NCBI RefSeq assembly: GCF_037076525.1
Contig: NZ_AP029018.1
Span: forward strand, 2,340,501 to 2,404,500
Length of the DNA: 64,000 bases
Origin: Selenomonas sp. TAMA-11512
GTDB taxonomy: Bacteria; Bacillota; Negativicutes; Selenomonadales; Selenomonadaceae
Direction of reading: 5' to 3'
The notes below the pieces were generated by a model. That model ran no database searches. It saw only the letters and a program-made list of their open reading frames with translations, and was not told the DNA's origin. The position numbers and the translations under genes are program-made. Of the stretch, positions 27,084 to 36,823 are shown in pieces; within the stretch, counting starts at the first letter, position 1, and every line of letters starts with the position of its first letter.

Positions 27084-28880
27084 TTAAATCCTAAAGTTTC
27101 TGAGGTCATCCGAGAAGGATACCGTGATTTCCCGGAAGTGATGTATCTTGTCCATCATATCCTGCAGCTTCTCCGTGTGCTCGGCGACGGTATCGTTGAC
27201 CCTCTTTGCCGCGTCGGAGTTCTTCAGGGATAGCTCCGCCACGCCCTGCACCCGGGCAAATGCCTGATTCATTTCACGCATCTCGTGATTGAGCTGGCCG
27301 ATGATCTCGGATATGCTGTCCGAAACGCCGCGGATATCGGCAACATAGCGCTGATTGTCCTCGACGACGACGCGCAGCTGATTGCTCTCCTTGCCGAGCG
27401 CGTCGTACTCCGTGTCGATGGCGGCGACCACTTCATTGATGATCCCCGTGATGTGGCGAATGTCGTTCGTAATCGTGTCCGCCTGCTCCCTCGACTCCTC
27501 GGCGAGCTTGCCGATCTCCTGCGCGACGACGGCGAACCCTCTGCCCTGCTCGCCGGCGCGCGCCGCCTCGACCGAGGCGTTGAGCGCGAGGAGATTCGTC
27601 TGCGAGGCGATCTGCGTGACGACCTCCGCAATCGTGATGATCTTCTCCGTCTCCTTCTTCAAGGATACGGCGGAGTCACGCACTGCGGCAAAGTTCGCCA
27701 TCGTATTGCTCAGCTCTTCACTCGAGGATCGGACGCCGGCAAAGCCCGTATCGACATTCTGCACCGCACATCGCAGACTCTCATTATTTTCTTCCTGATT
27801 CGCGACAATCTCCTCAAGAGCATCGACATTCTTCCTTAGAAAATCCGCCACTTGCTCCGTACTCGTCGCGCTCTCTGTGGTCGAGGCGGCAACATGCTGC
27901 ACGACGCCGGCGATATGCGTTGATTCTTCGCGCATATCTTCCGCAATCGTATTGAAGCTGCCGCCATATGTGTTGAGCTCGTCGCTCGTACCGCGGAACC
28001 CCGTAAAATCAGCACGTACACCAGCCTTGAATGCCTGCAGGGCATCAGCGATTGTCTCGAAATCATCCCCTGAACGGAGCTCCAGCTCACCGAAGAACTT
28101 GCGCTCCTGAATGTCCCTGACCTCCTGCTCAATCGCCGAAAGCGGACGCAGGATAAGCGACGATACCGCGCCCGCCGCGCCGCCGCCCAGCAGAGCATAG
28201 AGGAAGAGATACGCGTCCCCCGTGACGGCGAACCCGATGCCCGCGAAGACGAGCATCATCGTACAGCACAGGATGCCGATCTTCGCCGGAATCGAGCCGG
28301 TCATCTTTCCCAGGAGCCAATTTAACGAATAGCTTTTCTGCAGCAGAATCTCGTCCGCGAAGCGCAGTTTGAGCCGGACGCGCCCTTGCACGTCCTCCAC
28401 CGGCTCAATCTCCACACGCTCCTTGAAGAAGTCGATCGACCCCTGCAGAAGTCCTCGAAAGTAGGGCCGCAGGTTGCGGCGGGACTCGTAGAGCAGCTCC
28501 GCCTCATGCGAGGAGATCGGCCTCAGTATCAGCGTCGGCGGATGCGCACCGGGAATCTTTTTCACAATCTCAACATGAACATTGTAGATGGACGAGAGAA
28601 ATGTATAGAGATTTTTCCCTTTGAAAAACGACGGATACGCCTTTGAAAACGTCTGTATATTGTCCTTGCCGATCTCGTGCCAGATCTTGTCAACGCTCTG
28701 TCCTGTCCGGTTTGCAAGAGCCGACATATAGGCGGCGATCTGCCCGTCCTCCACATCCTCAAGCGGCGTAAAGACGCGCGAGGCCTCCCAGCCCGCCGCG
28801 CCCATAGCCTCATCGACCGATCCTCCGTCCCACAGCTTGCGGCTCGTGGCTATCCATGTTGCGACAACAGTTCCCTTCAT
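27084..28880 (-). CDS. H-NOX (heme NO/O2-binding) methyl-accepting chemotaxis protein
   Basis: A 598-residue chemoreceptor. Residues 1-182 form an H-NOX domain: [10 protein letters not shown], proximal heme ligand H102 and the heme-propionate motif Y131-x-S133-x-R135. The distal residues W9, N74 and Y140 match the O2-binding triad of the Thermoanaerobacter protein, numbering included. Two adjacent transmembrane helices follow (about 201-221 and 223-246), with almost no periplasmic part, then the cytoplasmic signalling coiled coil with hairpin tip near 418-455 ([25 protein letters not shown]). Sensing is therefore cytoplasmic. Expected ligand is O2 and/or NO, with output to CheA. GGGGA precedes the ATG. 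Confidence 0.93.
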   Translation of the reverse strand: MKGTVVATWIATSRKLWDGGSVDEAMGAAGWEASRVFTPLEDVEDGQIAAYMSALANRTGQSVDKIWHEIGKDNIQTFSKAYPSFFKGKNLYTFLSSIYNVHVEIVKKIPGAHPPTLILRPISSHEAELLYESRRNLRPYFRGLLQGSIDFFKERVEIEPVEDVQGRVRLKLRFADEILLQKSYSLNWLLGKMTGSIPAKIGILCCTMMLVFAGIGFAVTGDAYLFLYALLGGGAAGAVSSLILRPLSAIEQEVRDIQERKFFGELELRSGDDFETIADALQAFKAGVRADFTGFRGTSDELNTYGGSFNTIAEDMREESTHIAGVVQHVAASTTESATSTEQVADFLRKNVDALEEIVANQEENNESLRCAVQNVDTGFAGVRSSSEELSNTMANFAAVRDSAVSLKKETEKIITIAEVVTQIASQTNLLALNASVEAARAGEQGRGFAVVAQEIGKLAEESREQADTITNDIRHITGIINEVVAAIDTEYDALGKESNQLRVVVEDNQRYVADIRGVSDSISEIIGQLNHEMREMNQAFARVQGVAELSLKNSDAAKRVNDTVAEHTEKLQDMMDKIHHFREITVSFSDDLRNFRI

Positions 28881-29015
28881 TCTCTCATCCCCTTACATGT
28901 CTGCATAATCAGGACGCGCTGATACATGCAGCGATTCCTTAAGAAATCACCTCTCCATGTCTTTCCCTGCGGGGAAAGGCGGCAGTCGCCCGACCATCGG
29001 ATGAGGGATATGCGA

Positions 29016-29963
29016 TTACAGTTTTATCTCCGACGCCTTTTGCAGCGCCTCCCGCGCCTCCTTCACCATCGTTTCGATGATGACGGCGGCCGGCTCGATC
29101 TTCTTGAGCGGCAGGAGGCTCTGTCCCGCCTGCATCATGCCGTTTTCCACATCGCCGTCAACGGCAGCGAGCTTGTTCGTCCCGCGCACCATCGCGCTGA
29201 GCTCCTCACGCGGCGTCTCGCCGGCGTACTCAAGAGCGACGAACTTCTCCGTGAACGGGTTTTTGACGCCGCGGACCGCGGCGCGCATCGTGAGCCCCGT
29301 CACAATCGTATCCGTGTCGATCGCCTCGATGAGCTTTTGCTTCATGTTCGGATGGACGCGGCACTCCTCCGCGACGAGGAAGCGCGTGCCGATCTGCACG
29401 CCGCCCGCGCCCATGAGAAGAGCCGCGGCAAGCCCCCGACCGTCGGCGATGCCGCCGGCGACAAGCACCGGGATGCTCGAAACCTCGGGCAGCACCTCCG
29501 TCATGAGCGCCATCGTCGTCAGACTGCCGATGTGCCCGCCGGCCTCCATGCCCTCGACGACCATCGCGTCCGCGCCCTTTTCCTCGACGCGCTTCGCGAG
29601 CTTGACGTTCGGCACGACAGGGATGATCTTGATCCCCGCTTCATGGAACGTGTCGATGTAAGGGACGGGGTTGCCCGCGCCCATCGTGACAAAGTCGGGC
29701 TTTTCTTCACAGATTGCCTCGATGACTTCATCCTTGTTCGGCGACATGAGCATGACATTCGCGCCGAACGGCTTGTCGGTGAGCTCCCTTGCCCTGCGGA
29801 TCTCACGCCGCACAAAGTCAACGTCGCGTCCGCCCGTCGAGATGATGCCCGCGCCGCCCGCGTTCGATACGGCGGCAGCGAGACCGGACTCCGAAATCCA
29901 CGCCATGCCGCCCTGCAGAATCGGATACCGTATGCCTAAAACCTCGGTGATGCTCTTTCCCAT
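29016..29963 (-). CDS. fabK: Enoyl-ACP reductase II (FabK) / nitronate monooxygenase family
   Basis: A 315-residue FMN-dependent TIM-barrel flavoprotein. Seen: RYPILQGGMAWISESGLAAAVSNAGGAGIIS at the N-terminus, VEGMEAGGHIG, PVLVAGGIADGRGLAAALLMGAGGVQIGTRFL. These are the FabK/NMO flavin and catalytic segments (the HIG histidine is present). FabK completes the elongation cycle of fatty acid synthesis in many Firmicutes. No other fab genes are beside it, so a nitronate monooxygenase role remains possible. Start 29963 has GGGAGG 8 bases upstream, better than the ATG at 29984. Confidence 0.85.
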   Translation of the reverse strand: MGKSITEVLGIRYPILQGGMAWISESGLAAAVSNAGGAGIISTGGRDVDFVRREIRRARELTDKPFGANVMLMSPNKDEVIEAICEEKPDFVTMGAGNPVPYIDTFHEAGIKIIPVVPNVKLAKRVEEKGADAMVVEGMEAGGHIGSLTTMALMTEVLPEVSSIPVLVAGGIADGRGLAAALLMGAGGVQIGTRFLVAEECRVHPNMKQKLIEAIDTDTIVTGLTMRAAVRGVKNPFTEKFVALEYAGETPREELSAMVRGTNKLAAVDGDVENGMMQAGQSLLPLKKIEPAAVIIETMVKEAREALQKASEIKL

Positions 29964-30066
29964 ACCGATTTCCTCCCTGTTCATGTCAGTACAAACTACC
30001 TATCAGTATATCATATCCTTGCAAGGACTTGAAATAAAATCTTTTTTGTGTTTCGACGCGCGTATG

Positions 30067-30103
30067 TGATATAATGAGAGAATCATTCAAACAGCAAGGG
30101 AGG
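30067..30103 (+). promoter_or_regulatory. Extended -10 promoter and ribosome site of the EptA-like gene
   Basis: TGATATAAT at 30067-30075 is an extended -10 element (TG-N-TATAAT); a weak TTGTGT lies 18 bases upstream. Transcription would begin near 30082. GGGAGG at 30098-30103 is then the first ribosome site, 8 bases before an ATT codon at 30112 and 122 bases before the first in-frame ATG. Confidence 0.6.
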
Positions 30104-30111
30104 TATTCTCT

Positions 30112-31953
30112 ATTTTATCGATTGCAGAGCAAAACAGGCGCACGGAGCGCATCCTGTCCTACGTCGCCGGCGCCTTCTTCTACTACTTCGCCCTCGTCTC
30201 CTTCTACATCAACATCGGCGAGGACATGACGCCGGACAATTACATCCTCTATATGCCGCCCGTCATCCTGTGTCTCGTACTCGTCCAGTGGGCAGGCGGG
30301 CAAAAGCTATTCTCCCGCGCGACCCTCGGGCATCTCTTCGTCGGCACCCTGTGGTGCGTGACCTTCCCCCTTCTCTATTCGTGGTCGTATGACAATCCGT
30401 GGTTCATCTCTCTCATCCGAAACGACCTTCTCATGGGGACGGGCTTCTACGCGCTCTCCGTCTCGTTCTGCGCCCTCCTCTATTCCGTTATTCGTCACCG
30501 TATCCTGGGCATCTGCCTTGCCGTACTTGCCGCGCTCATCGACCTCCTCTTCCTGTTCATCCCCGCGACGCAGATCGCCTACTACGTGACCTATTGGCAC
30601 TCCATCACCCCCGCCTCGCTCATGGCGCTCTACCTCACCGATCCCAAGGAGAGCATCGACTTCCTGGAGGCGATGGCGGGCTGGGGCGTCGTCACGCTTG
30701 TCGCCGCCGGACTGCTGCTCCTCACGTACCTCTTCTATCGCGCGCATCGGCTGCATCAGCGCGCCGTTCAGTCCGCTCCTCCGTCTTGGCGACAAAAGCT
30801 CACGCTTGCCGCGCTCGTCCTCTACCTGTCAAGCTACCTCCCCTTCACAATTTTTCCGCAGACCTCCATCATTCTGAACTGGAAGGAAGTCTCCGACTAC
30901 GTCGAAGAGACTCAGAAATACGCATCCACGCACGATGAACGGTATCAAATGCTCACCCTGGACGCAGCGGCCGACACGCTTGCGGTGAAAGCTCCCGGCA
31001 CGGTCATCGTCGTCATCGGCGAATCCGCCTCCAGAAACTATATGCACGCTTACACTCCCGATTTTCCCTATCCGGATACTCCGTGGATGGAAGCGCAGGA
31101 ACAAAGTCCTTCCTTTACCGTCTATCGCAATGCCTATTCATCGTGGACGCAGACCGTCCCTGTTCTTGAAAAGGCATTGACCGAAGCGAGCCAGTACAAC
31201 GACAAGGAATTTTCCTCTTCGTCTTCGATCCTCGATGTTGCCAAGAAGGCGGGCTACAAGACGTATTGGTTCAGCAATCAGGGACGTTACGGCGAGTACG
31301 ACAGCGCCATCACCCTCGTCGCCAAGACAGCCGATGTCGCCGAGTGGGCCGACGACTCGTATCTCTTCACGGAGAAATACGACGAACGCCTTCTCGACTT
31401 CCTCGATACGCTTGACCCGACGGAAAACAACTTCGTCGTCCTCCACATTATGGGCAGCCACATCTACTATAACAATCGCTACCCAAGCGAGTTCAACCGC
31501 TGGCAGAACCCGGACGGAGGCGCCGCAACCAATGCGGAGTCGTATGCCAACAGCATCCTTTACACCGACGACCTCCTCCGCCGCATTTACGAATACGGCA
31601 GAGATCGCTTACATCTGCAGACGATGCTTTACTTCTCCGACCACGGCGAGGATTTAAAGATCTCCCACAACCCGGATGTCTTCGCCTGGACGATGGTGCG
31701 CATCCCCTTCTTTATCTACACCTCACCCGCTTATGATCGGGAGTTCCCCGATCGCGCGCGCGTCATCCACGCGCATCGGGATACCTACTTCACAAACGAC
31801 ATGCTCTACGACACGATTTCGGGACTTCTGAACGCGCCGTCAAACCATTACGACGCCGCACAGGATCTCACCTCTCCGACCTATCGCTTCACGCGCGATA
31901 CCCTCACGACCATGTTCGGCCAAGTGCAGATCAAGGATGATCCGTCGCTGTAA
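30112..31953 (+). CDS. EptA-like lipid phosphoethanolamine transferase (sulfatase fold), probable ATT start
   Basis: About 613 residues if it starts at ATT 30112, or 575 from the first ATG at 30226. The N-terminal part has several transmembrane helices; the first (AGAFFYYFALVSFYI) is lost with the ATG start. The catalytic domain has VVIGESASRNYMHAY with the nucleophile region, LHIMGSHIYYNNRY and YFSDHGEDL, metal-ligand segments of the EptA/CptA alkaline-phosphatase superfamily. It would move phosphoethanolamine from a phospholipid to lipid A or another envelope glycan. The ATT is favoured by GGGAGG 8 bases upstream and the coding-like residues in frame. The substrate is inferred. Confidence 0.82.
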   Translation: MLSIAEQNRRTERILSYVAGAFFYYFALVSFYINIGEDMTPDNYILYMPPVILCLVLVQWAGGQKLFSRATLGHLFVGTLWCVTFPLLYSWSYDNPWFISLIRNDLLMGTGFYALSVSFCALLYSVIRHRILGICLAVLAALIDLLFLFIPATQIAYYVTYWHSITPASLMALYLTDPKESIDFLEAMAGWGVVTLVAAGLLLLTYLFYRAHRLHQRAVQSAPPSWRQKLTLAALVLYLSSYLPFTIFPQTSIILNWKEVSDYVEETQKYASTHDERYQMLTLDAAADTLAVKAPGTVIVVIGESASRNYMHAYTPDFPYPDTPWMEAQEQSPSFTVYRNAYSSWTQTVPVLEKALTEASQYNDKEFSSSSSILDVAKKAGYKTYWFSNQGRYGEYDSAITLVAKTADVAEWADDSYLFTEKYDERLLDFLDTLDPTENNFVVLHIMGSHIYYNNRYPSEFNRWQNPDGGAATNAESYANSILYTDDLLRRIYEYGRDRLHLQTMLYFSDHGEDLKISHNPDVFAWTMVRIPFFIYTSPAYDREFPDRARVIHAHRDTYFTNDMLYDTISGLLNAPSNHYDAAQDLTSPTYRFTRDTLTTMFGQVQIKDDPSL

Positions 31954-31990
31954 AAGTCTCTCCTTTGCATAAGTAAGAAAGAGGTTTTCC

Positions 31991-32752
31991 ATGCTCGTAT
32001 TCCTTTCCATGCTTGCCCTCGGTGCCGTCGTCGGCTTCGTCGGCGCCGGCGGCGCAGGCGTCGTCATCGCTCTGCTCCATGTAGGATTCGGCGTCCCCAT
32101 CCACACGGCCCTCGCCGTCGCCCTCGCTTCCATGACGTTTACCGTACTCTCGGGTGCCGTCAGCCACTACCGCGAGGGAGAGGTCATCGTGCGCATCGGC
32201 GCCGTCATGGGAGCCTCCGGTTCCGTTGGAGCCTATCTCGGCGCCGCCGTCTCCAATCTGATGGATCCGGCGTTCCTGACGAAGATGACGGGCATCATGC
32301 TCCTCGCCTCCGCCTCCATCCTCTACACGAAGCTGTACCACGATCAGCTTCTCAGTCGGCTCTTCCGCATTCCGGAAGAGCCCATCCGAGGGAAGAAGCT
32401 CTATATCTTCGGCATTCTCACCGGCCTTGTGAACGGATTTCTGTCCGGCGCATTCGGCATCGGAGCCGCCGCCTTCATTCAGCTCACCCTCCTCATCGTA
32501 TTCGGCGTGCCCCTTCTGCAGTCCCTCGGCACCTCCATGATGATCATCCTGCCGATCTCCGCCTCGGGCGGCCTCAGCTACCTATTCAACGATCGGCTCG
32601 ATCTCACGATCTTTGTGGAAACGCTCCTCGGGCTCATGCTCGGCGCCTACATCGGCTCGAAAGGCACGCACCTCGCCCCCCGTCCCGTTCTGAAAGCCTG
32701 CATCGTCGCTACCCCCACGATCGGCAGCCTCACGCTTCTGCTGTTCAGATAA
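31991..32752 (+). CDS. TauE/SafE family sulfite/organosulfur-type permease
   Basis: A 253-residue membrane protein with about seven or eight hydrophobic helices. It has the two TauE/SafE half-repeats: FLSMLALGAVVGFVGAGGAGVVI near the start and GILTGLVNGFLSGAFGIGAAAF in the second half. Members export or import small anions (sulfite, sulfoacetate and others), but the substrate cannot be read. AAAGAGG precedes the ATG. It follows the EptA-like gene by 37 bp and is probably co-transcribed. Confidence 0.88.
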   Translation: MLVFLSMLALGAVVGFVGAGGAGVVIALLHVGFGVPIHTALAVALASMTFTVLSGAVSHYREGEVIVRIGAVMGASGSVGAYLGAAVSNLMDPAFLTKMTGIMLLASASILYTKLYHDQLLSRLFRIPEEPIRGKKLYIFGILTGLVNGFLSGAFGIGAAAFIQLTLLIVFGVPLLQSLGTSMMIILPISASGGLSYLFNDRLDLTIFVETLLGLMLGAYIGSKGTHLAPRPVLKACIVATPTIGSLTLLLFR

Positions 32753-32753
32753 G

Positions 32754-32804
32754 CAAGGGCAGTCCCTGAAAACCGGCATTTCCGGTCTCCAAGGACTGCC
32801 CTTG
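32754..32804. terminator. Compound hairpin between convergent genes
   Basis: A 12-bp outer stem (caagggcagtcc / ggactgcccttg) encloses an inner stem (accgg / ccggt). The T content after it is modest (ttgtt), so termination strength is uncertain. It separates the permease from pncB. Confidence 0.55.
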
Positions 32805-32830
32805 TTGTATGCTGTTTTATCCGAACTGCC

Positions 32831-34291
32831 TCAACGCTGCTGCACTTCGCCTAAGAGCTTCATCTTGCTGTGATAGTAAGCCGGACTCATATCGAGATAG
32901 TGCGTGTGCGGATTCTCAAATCGCTGCTCTTCTTCCCAGATCTCTTCTTCGAGCTGCCTGCGCACATAGTCGCGCACATCCTTCAGTGAGGGTGGCTGCG
33001 CGACTCTCTTGCCGTCTCGAATAACATCCACCTGCAGCTCTTTTGCCGTGCAGTCGGTGAAGCAATGCTTTTTCCACGGCTTCTTCGGATCAACGTAGAG
33101 ATAGGGCTTCGTAAAGTCCGGCTTTTCGTCCGCCAGCGTCAGGAGGTCGGCAATCGCCTTTCCCTTCCCGTCATAGACACGATATACCTTTTTGCGTCCC
33201 GGATTCGTGATCTTCTCCACCGTCTCGGAGACCTTGATCTTCGGCGTGCGGACGCCATCCTTCTCAATCTCCGCAAGCTTATAGACGGCGCCGAAGACGG
33301 GCTCGCTCTTCGATGTGATGAGCCGCTCTCCTACGCCGAAGCCGTCGAGCTTGCCGCCCTGCGCCCCGAGAATCGAGGAAATCGTGTACTCATCCAAGCT
33401 GTTCGAGGCGATGATCCTGCAGTCCTCGAGTTCCGCTTCGTCGAGCGCCTTTCGCACGCGCTTCGACAGGTAGGCGAGGTCGCCGGAATCGAGCCGCACG
33501 CCTTTCAGCCTTTTCCCCATCGGCGCCAGCACCTCTTTTGCTGTGCGGATGGCGTTCGGTATGCCGGAGTGCATGACATCGTACGTATCGACGAGGAGGA
33601 CGACATTGTCCGGATACGTCTCCGCGTAGCGGCGAAACGCCGTGAACTCATCGCCGTAGTACATCACCCAGCTGTGCGCCATCGTCCCTGTGACGGGGAT
33701 GTCAAAGAGCTGTCCCGCCAGCAGGGTTGCGGTGCCGTCGGCCCCGCCGATATAGGCGGCACGCGCTCCGTAGACCGCGGCATCGACATTGTGCGCGCGG
33801 CGCGCGCCGAAGTCAAAGACACTGCGGCCTGCGGCGGCGCGCACGATACGGCTCGTCTTCGTCGCAATGAGCGACTGGTGATTGATCTCCGTCAAAATGG
33901 CCGTCTCCACGATCTGCGCGTCGATGATCGGAGCCGTCACGGTGAGCACCGGCTCCTCCGGGTACATGATCGTCCCCTCGGGAAACGCCTTGATGTCGCC
34001 ATGAAACCGATATGTGGAGAGATAGGTGAGAAAGTCTTCATCAAACAGCTTCAAGGAGCGGAGATAGTCGATATCCTCCGTTGAAAAGTGGATGTTCTCG
34101 ACGTAGTCAACAATCTGCTCCAGTCCCGCAAATATCGAGAAGCCCCCTTCATCCGGATGACGGCGGAAGAATACATCGAATACCGCGACAGGCGCTTTTT
34201 CCGGCGCGCCGTCGCGAAAATAGCCATATGCCATTGTCAGCTCATAGAGATCCATCACCATCGTGATATTGCGTGCTTCGGACTGTGACAT
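32831..34291 (-). CDS. pncB: Nicotinate phosphoribosyltransferase
   Basis: A 486-residue enzyme that converts nicotinate and PRPP to nicotinate mononucleotide in NAD salvage. Typical segments include MVMDLYELTMAYGYF, FSIFAGLEQIVDYV, IVRAAAGRSVFDFGARRAHNVDAA, VPVTGTMAHSWVMYYGDE with the catalytic-region His, and LKGVRLDSGDLAYLSKRVR. AGGAG lies 7 bases before the start. Transcribed alone on the minus strand; the neighbouring coiled-coil gene lies 168 bp upstream. Confidence 0.95.
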   Translation of the reverse strand: MSQSEARNITMVMDLYELTMAYGYFRDGAPEKAPVAVFDVFFRRHPDEGGFSIFAGLEQIVDYVENIHFSTEDIDYLRSLKLFDEDFLTYLSTYRFHGDIKAFPEGTIMYPEEPVLTVTAPIIDAQIVETAILTEINHQSLIATKTSRIVRAAAGRSVFDFGARRAHNVDAAVYGARAAYIGGADGTATLLAGQLFDIPVTGTMAHSWVMYYGDEFTAFRRYAETYPDNVVLLVDTYDVMHSGIPNAIRTAKEVLAPMGKRLKGVRLDSGDLAYLSKRVRKALDEAELEDCRIIASNSLDEYTISSILGAQGGKLDGFGVGERLITSKSEPVFGAVYKLAEIEKDGVRTPKIKVSETVEKITNPGRKKVYRVYDGKGKAIADLLTLADEKPDFTKPYLYVDPKKPWKKHCFTDCTAKELQVDVIRDGKRVAQPPSLKDVRDYVRRQLEEEIWEEEQRFENPHTHYLDMSPAYYHSKMKLLGEVQQR

Positions 34292-34459
34292 GCTACCGCT
34301 CCTTTTTGGCCTGCATATTTACCCTTCCTGCAGCCTGCGCTATAGCGCAGGCATATTCATGCTTTCGCCGCCGGCAAAGCATTCGCTTTCTTGCCGAGCG
34401 GGACGAATACGGCCTCCCTGCCTTCCGGTTTTCTTGCCTCCCGCCTTATGAAAAATCAC

Positions 34460-35383
34460 CTATTTTGCCGTGCGGCGGATGATATCCGTATTTCTCTCCG
34501 GCAGCCTCTTTGCCTGCTTGCTCCTGAGGAACGTGACGCCTTCATCCTCGAGCGCCCGCAGTGTATAGAAGAGCTTCGTATCGAGCGGCGTATCGGCGGC
34601 GCCGTGGACAACGGACTGCCCGAAGCTCTTTGATACCGAAACATAGCTATCCCTCGCTCTTTCTTGTTGGAGTTCATTGGCCTTATCCGAGTTTTCGGTA
34701 TCACGTTTCGCATCTGTACTCTGATGTCCGGATGCTTCTTTCGTCTCTCCCGCGTCACTGTCGGCATTGTCCGCAGTCTCCGTACCGATCCCGCTGGCAG
34801 CTTCGGACGCTGCCTCCGTCATGGCCTCTTTGACATCCACGCCTGTCGTCCCTGCCGAACTTGATGATGCATCGGCGGTACCCGCTGCCATCGTCGCATC
34901 TCCGCCGCTCCTTGACTCTTGCAGAGCCTTGATCTGTGCCTGCAGAATCGCCATGCGAGCCTCATCCTTCGAGCGAGCGCGCTTCAGCTGCTCCTGCAGA
35001 TCGGCACGGGCTTTCTCCGCCTTTTGCGCCTTTTCGTAGACGTCCGGATAATTTTCCTTGAGATACCGCATCTCCGCGGCGGAGAGCTTCCTTCCGTTTC
35101 TCAGCTTGTCCTTGATGGCGTAAAGCCTGGATTCCCTGGAGAAAATCGCCGACGCCGCGGGCGTCGTCTTCTTCGCCATATCCTGCAGCTGCCGCAGGAG
35201 CTCCTCTCGCTGCTTCTGCCGCTCGGTCTTTGTCTCTTTGCCCTGAGCGACCTCCCCTGCCGGCACCTCTTTCCCCTGTTTCCCCGGATCGTTGCCTTGC
35301 ACCGCCTTCGGCAGTCCCGTCACTTCCGTCAGTGACTGCGTCTGTGTATGTCCGCCGAAGCGCCCCGTGATACTTCCTGCCAT
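34460..35383 (-). CDS. Coiled-coil, low-complexity protein of unknown function
   Basis: A 307-residue hydrophilic protein with no signal peptide. Starts MAGSITGRFGGHTQTQ; residues about 45-170 are charged and coiled-coil-prone (ERQKQREELLRQLQDMAKK, EKARADLQEQLKRARSKDEARMAILQAQIKAL), then a Ser/Thr/Ala/Asp/Glu-rich stretch to about 260 and a more ordered C-terminus (DTKLFYTLRALEDEGVTFLRS). Such composition recalls secreted or scaffold proteins of flagellar and export systems, but I do not recognise a family. The start at 35383 has GGAGG 7 bases upstream. Confidence 0.75.
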   Translation of the reverse strand: MAGSITGRFGGHTQTQSLTEVTGLPKAVQGNDPGKQGKEVPAGEVAQGKETKTERQKQREELLRQLQDMAKKTTPAASAIFSRESRLYAIKDKLRNGRKLSAAEMRYLKENYPDVYEKAQKAEKARADLQEQLKRARSKDEARMAILQAQIKALQESRSGGDATMAAGTADASSSSAGTTGVDVKEAMTEAASEAASGIGTETADNADSDAGETKEASGHQSTDAKRDTENSDKANELQQERARDSYVSVSKSFGQSVVHGAADTPLDTKLFYTLRALEDEGVTFLRSKQAKRLPERNTDIIRRTAK

Positions 35384-35487
35384 GTCGCCACCTCCATGTG
35401 GTCTGTACTGCATTTCCCGCGCTCTTCCCTGTGCGCAAGGATATATTCCTATGTATATATCGGCAATTTCGCAAAAAACATCACACG

Positions 35488-36633
35488 TTATGCGGCAATT
35501 CCCAATCCCGCGAAGATGCCCGCAAAGAGACTCTTGACATTAAGTCCCTTATCGACGGATTCTTCCGCCAGCATGGGAATGCGGCAGATTTCCTGTCCGT
35601 TCTTCCGCACGATGAGATCGCCGATATGATCGCCTGCCTGAATACCTCCCTCCATAATGCGCGGAAGCTCATAGTGTATGGAGAAATCCTGTACCCGCTC
35701 TCCTTCGAGCAGAGGGTAGTAGACATCCTTTATCGGCGAAACGGACACGGATGCCGACGTGCCGCCGTAAACCCAGATATTGCGGCGGCAGTCCGCCTTC
35801 GTCGGTCCCTTTTCCATGTGCACCCTTGAAAAGCCGTCATCAAGAAGTTTCTGCGCATCGCTGAAGCGGTCCACACCGCTTGCCGAATGCAGGACGACAG
35901 CGATCAGCTCGGTCGTGCCGCGCTTCGCCGACGCGGCAAGACATCCGCCCGCCGCTCTCGTATAGCCCGTCTTGATTCCTGTCGTCTCCGTCGGACGCGA
36001 TCGCAGGAGGTTGTTCGTGTTGTGGAAAACCGCCTGCTTCTGCGGATACTGCCAGATAACGACACTGTTTTCCGTCCCGACAATCTCCCGGAAGGCCTTG
36101 CTTTGCATGCCGTACTGCGCTATACGAGCCAGATCGTGCGCCGTCGAGAAGTGCCGCCTGTCCGGCAATCCGTGCGGATTCATGAAGTTCGTAGACTTTG
36201 CCTCCAGTGATTTCGCCTTTTTATTCATCTCCGCGGCAAAGGCCGCATCCGAACCGGCCATGTGCTCGGCAATCGCAGCCGCCGCTCCGTTATCCGACTC
36301 CAGCATCAAAAGCGCCAGCATATCCCGCATCAGAAGCTTATCGCCGATCTCGAGATACGTGTCCTCGACCATCGCCGCGCGGCTCGAGACGGTCACGACA
36401 TCCTTCATGTCGGCGCGCTCAAGCGCCAATATCGCCGTCATCATCTTCGTCGTACTCGCCGGATACATGTGCTCGTCCGCATTTTTCTGATAGAGCACAC
36501 GTCCCGTCGACGCCTCGATGAGGATGGCGGCGTCCGCCGTGATCGCCGGCGCCGCGTGCGCTGCGGACAGAGATGCGATGACACCACATGCGATCGCCCA
36601 AAAAACAGAAAAGAGAAGCTTTTTCCCTCTCAC
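35488..36633 (-). CDS. dacF: D-alanyl-D-alanine carboxypeptidase (penicillin-binding protein 5 type)
   Basis: A 381-residue secreted peptidoglycan DD-carboxypeptidase. It has a signal peptide (KKLLFSVFWAIACGVIASLSAAHA), SxxK motif S60-TTK63, an SDN element near 113 and KTG in GIKTGYTRAAGG near 218. The C-terminal PBP5_C domain and a final hydrophobic/amphipathic helix (KSLFAGIFAGLGIAA) anchor it to the membrane. The start is GTG at 36633 with AGGAGG 7 bases upstream. It trims pentapeptide stems. Confidence 0.92.
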   Translation of the reverse strand: MRGKKLLFSVFWAIACGVIASLSAAHAAPAITADAAILIEASTGRVLYQKNADEHMYPASTTKMMTAILALERADMKDVVTVSSRAAMVEDTYLEIGDKLLMRDMLALLMLESDNGAAAAIAEHMAGSDAAFAAEMNKKAKSLEAKSTNFMNPHGLPDRRHFSTAHDLARIAQYGMQSKAFREIVGTENSVVIWQYPQKQAVFHNTNNLLRSRPTETTGIKTGYTRAAGGCLAASAKRGTTELIAVVLHSASGVDRFSDAQKLLDDGFSRVHMEKGPTKADCRRNIWVYGGTSASVSVSPIKDVYYPLLEGERVQDFSIHYELPRIMEGGIQAGDHIGDLIVRKNGQEICRIPMLAEESVDKGLNVKSLFAGIFAGLGIAA

Positions 36634-36823
36634 CTTACATCCTCCTGTTTTATTTCAATTCCGTGTATTTTATTATACCACATTTCACCTTGAAAACGCA
36701 GGAAATTATACGCGCAATTCGCCATTTAACCGACCTTCCATGCACACGCATGCACGCCCTCCCATCGCCCCGCACTTTCCCGGGACTTTTCCTTCCTGCC
36801 TTCTTGGTGCCTCACCAGCCGCT

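Noticed and set aside
34333-34352. Perfect palindrome gcctgcgctatagcgcaggc as a terminator or operator
   Set aside because: It has no T run and lies between two minus-strand genes with no obvious role. A 20-bp palindrome in GC-rich DNA is notable, but a function is not supported.
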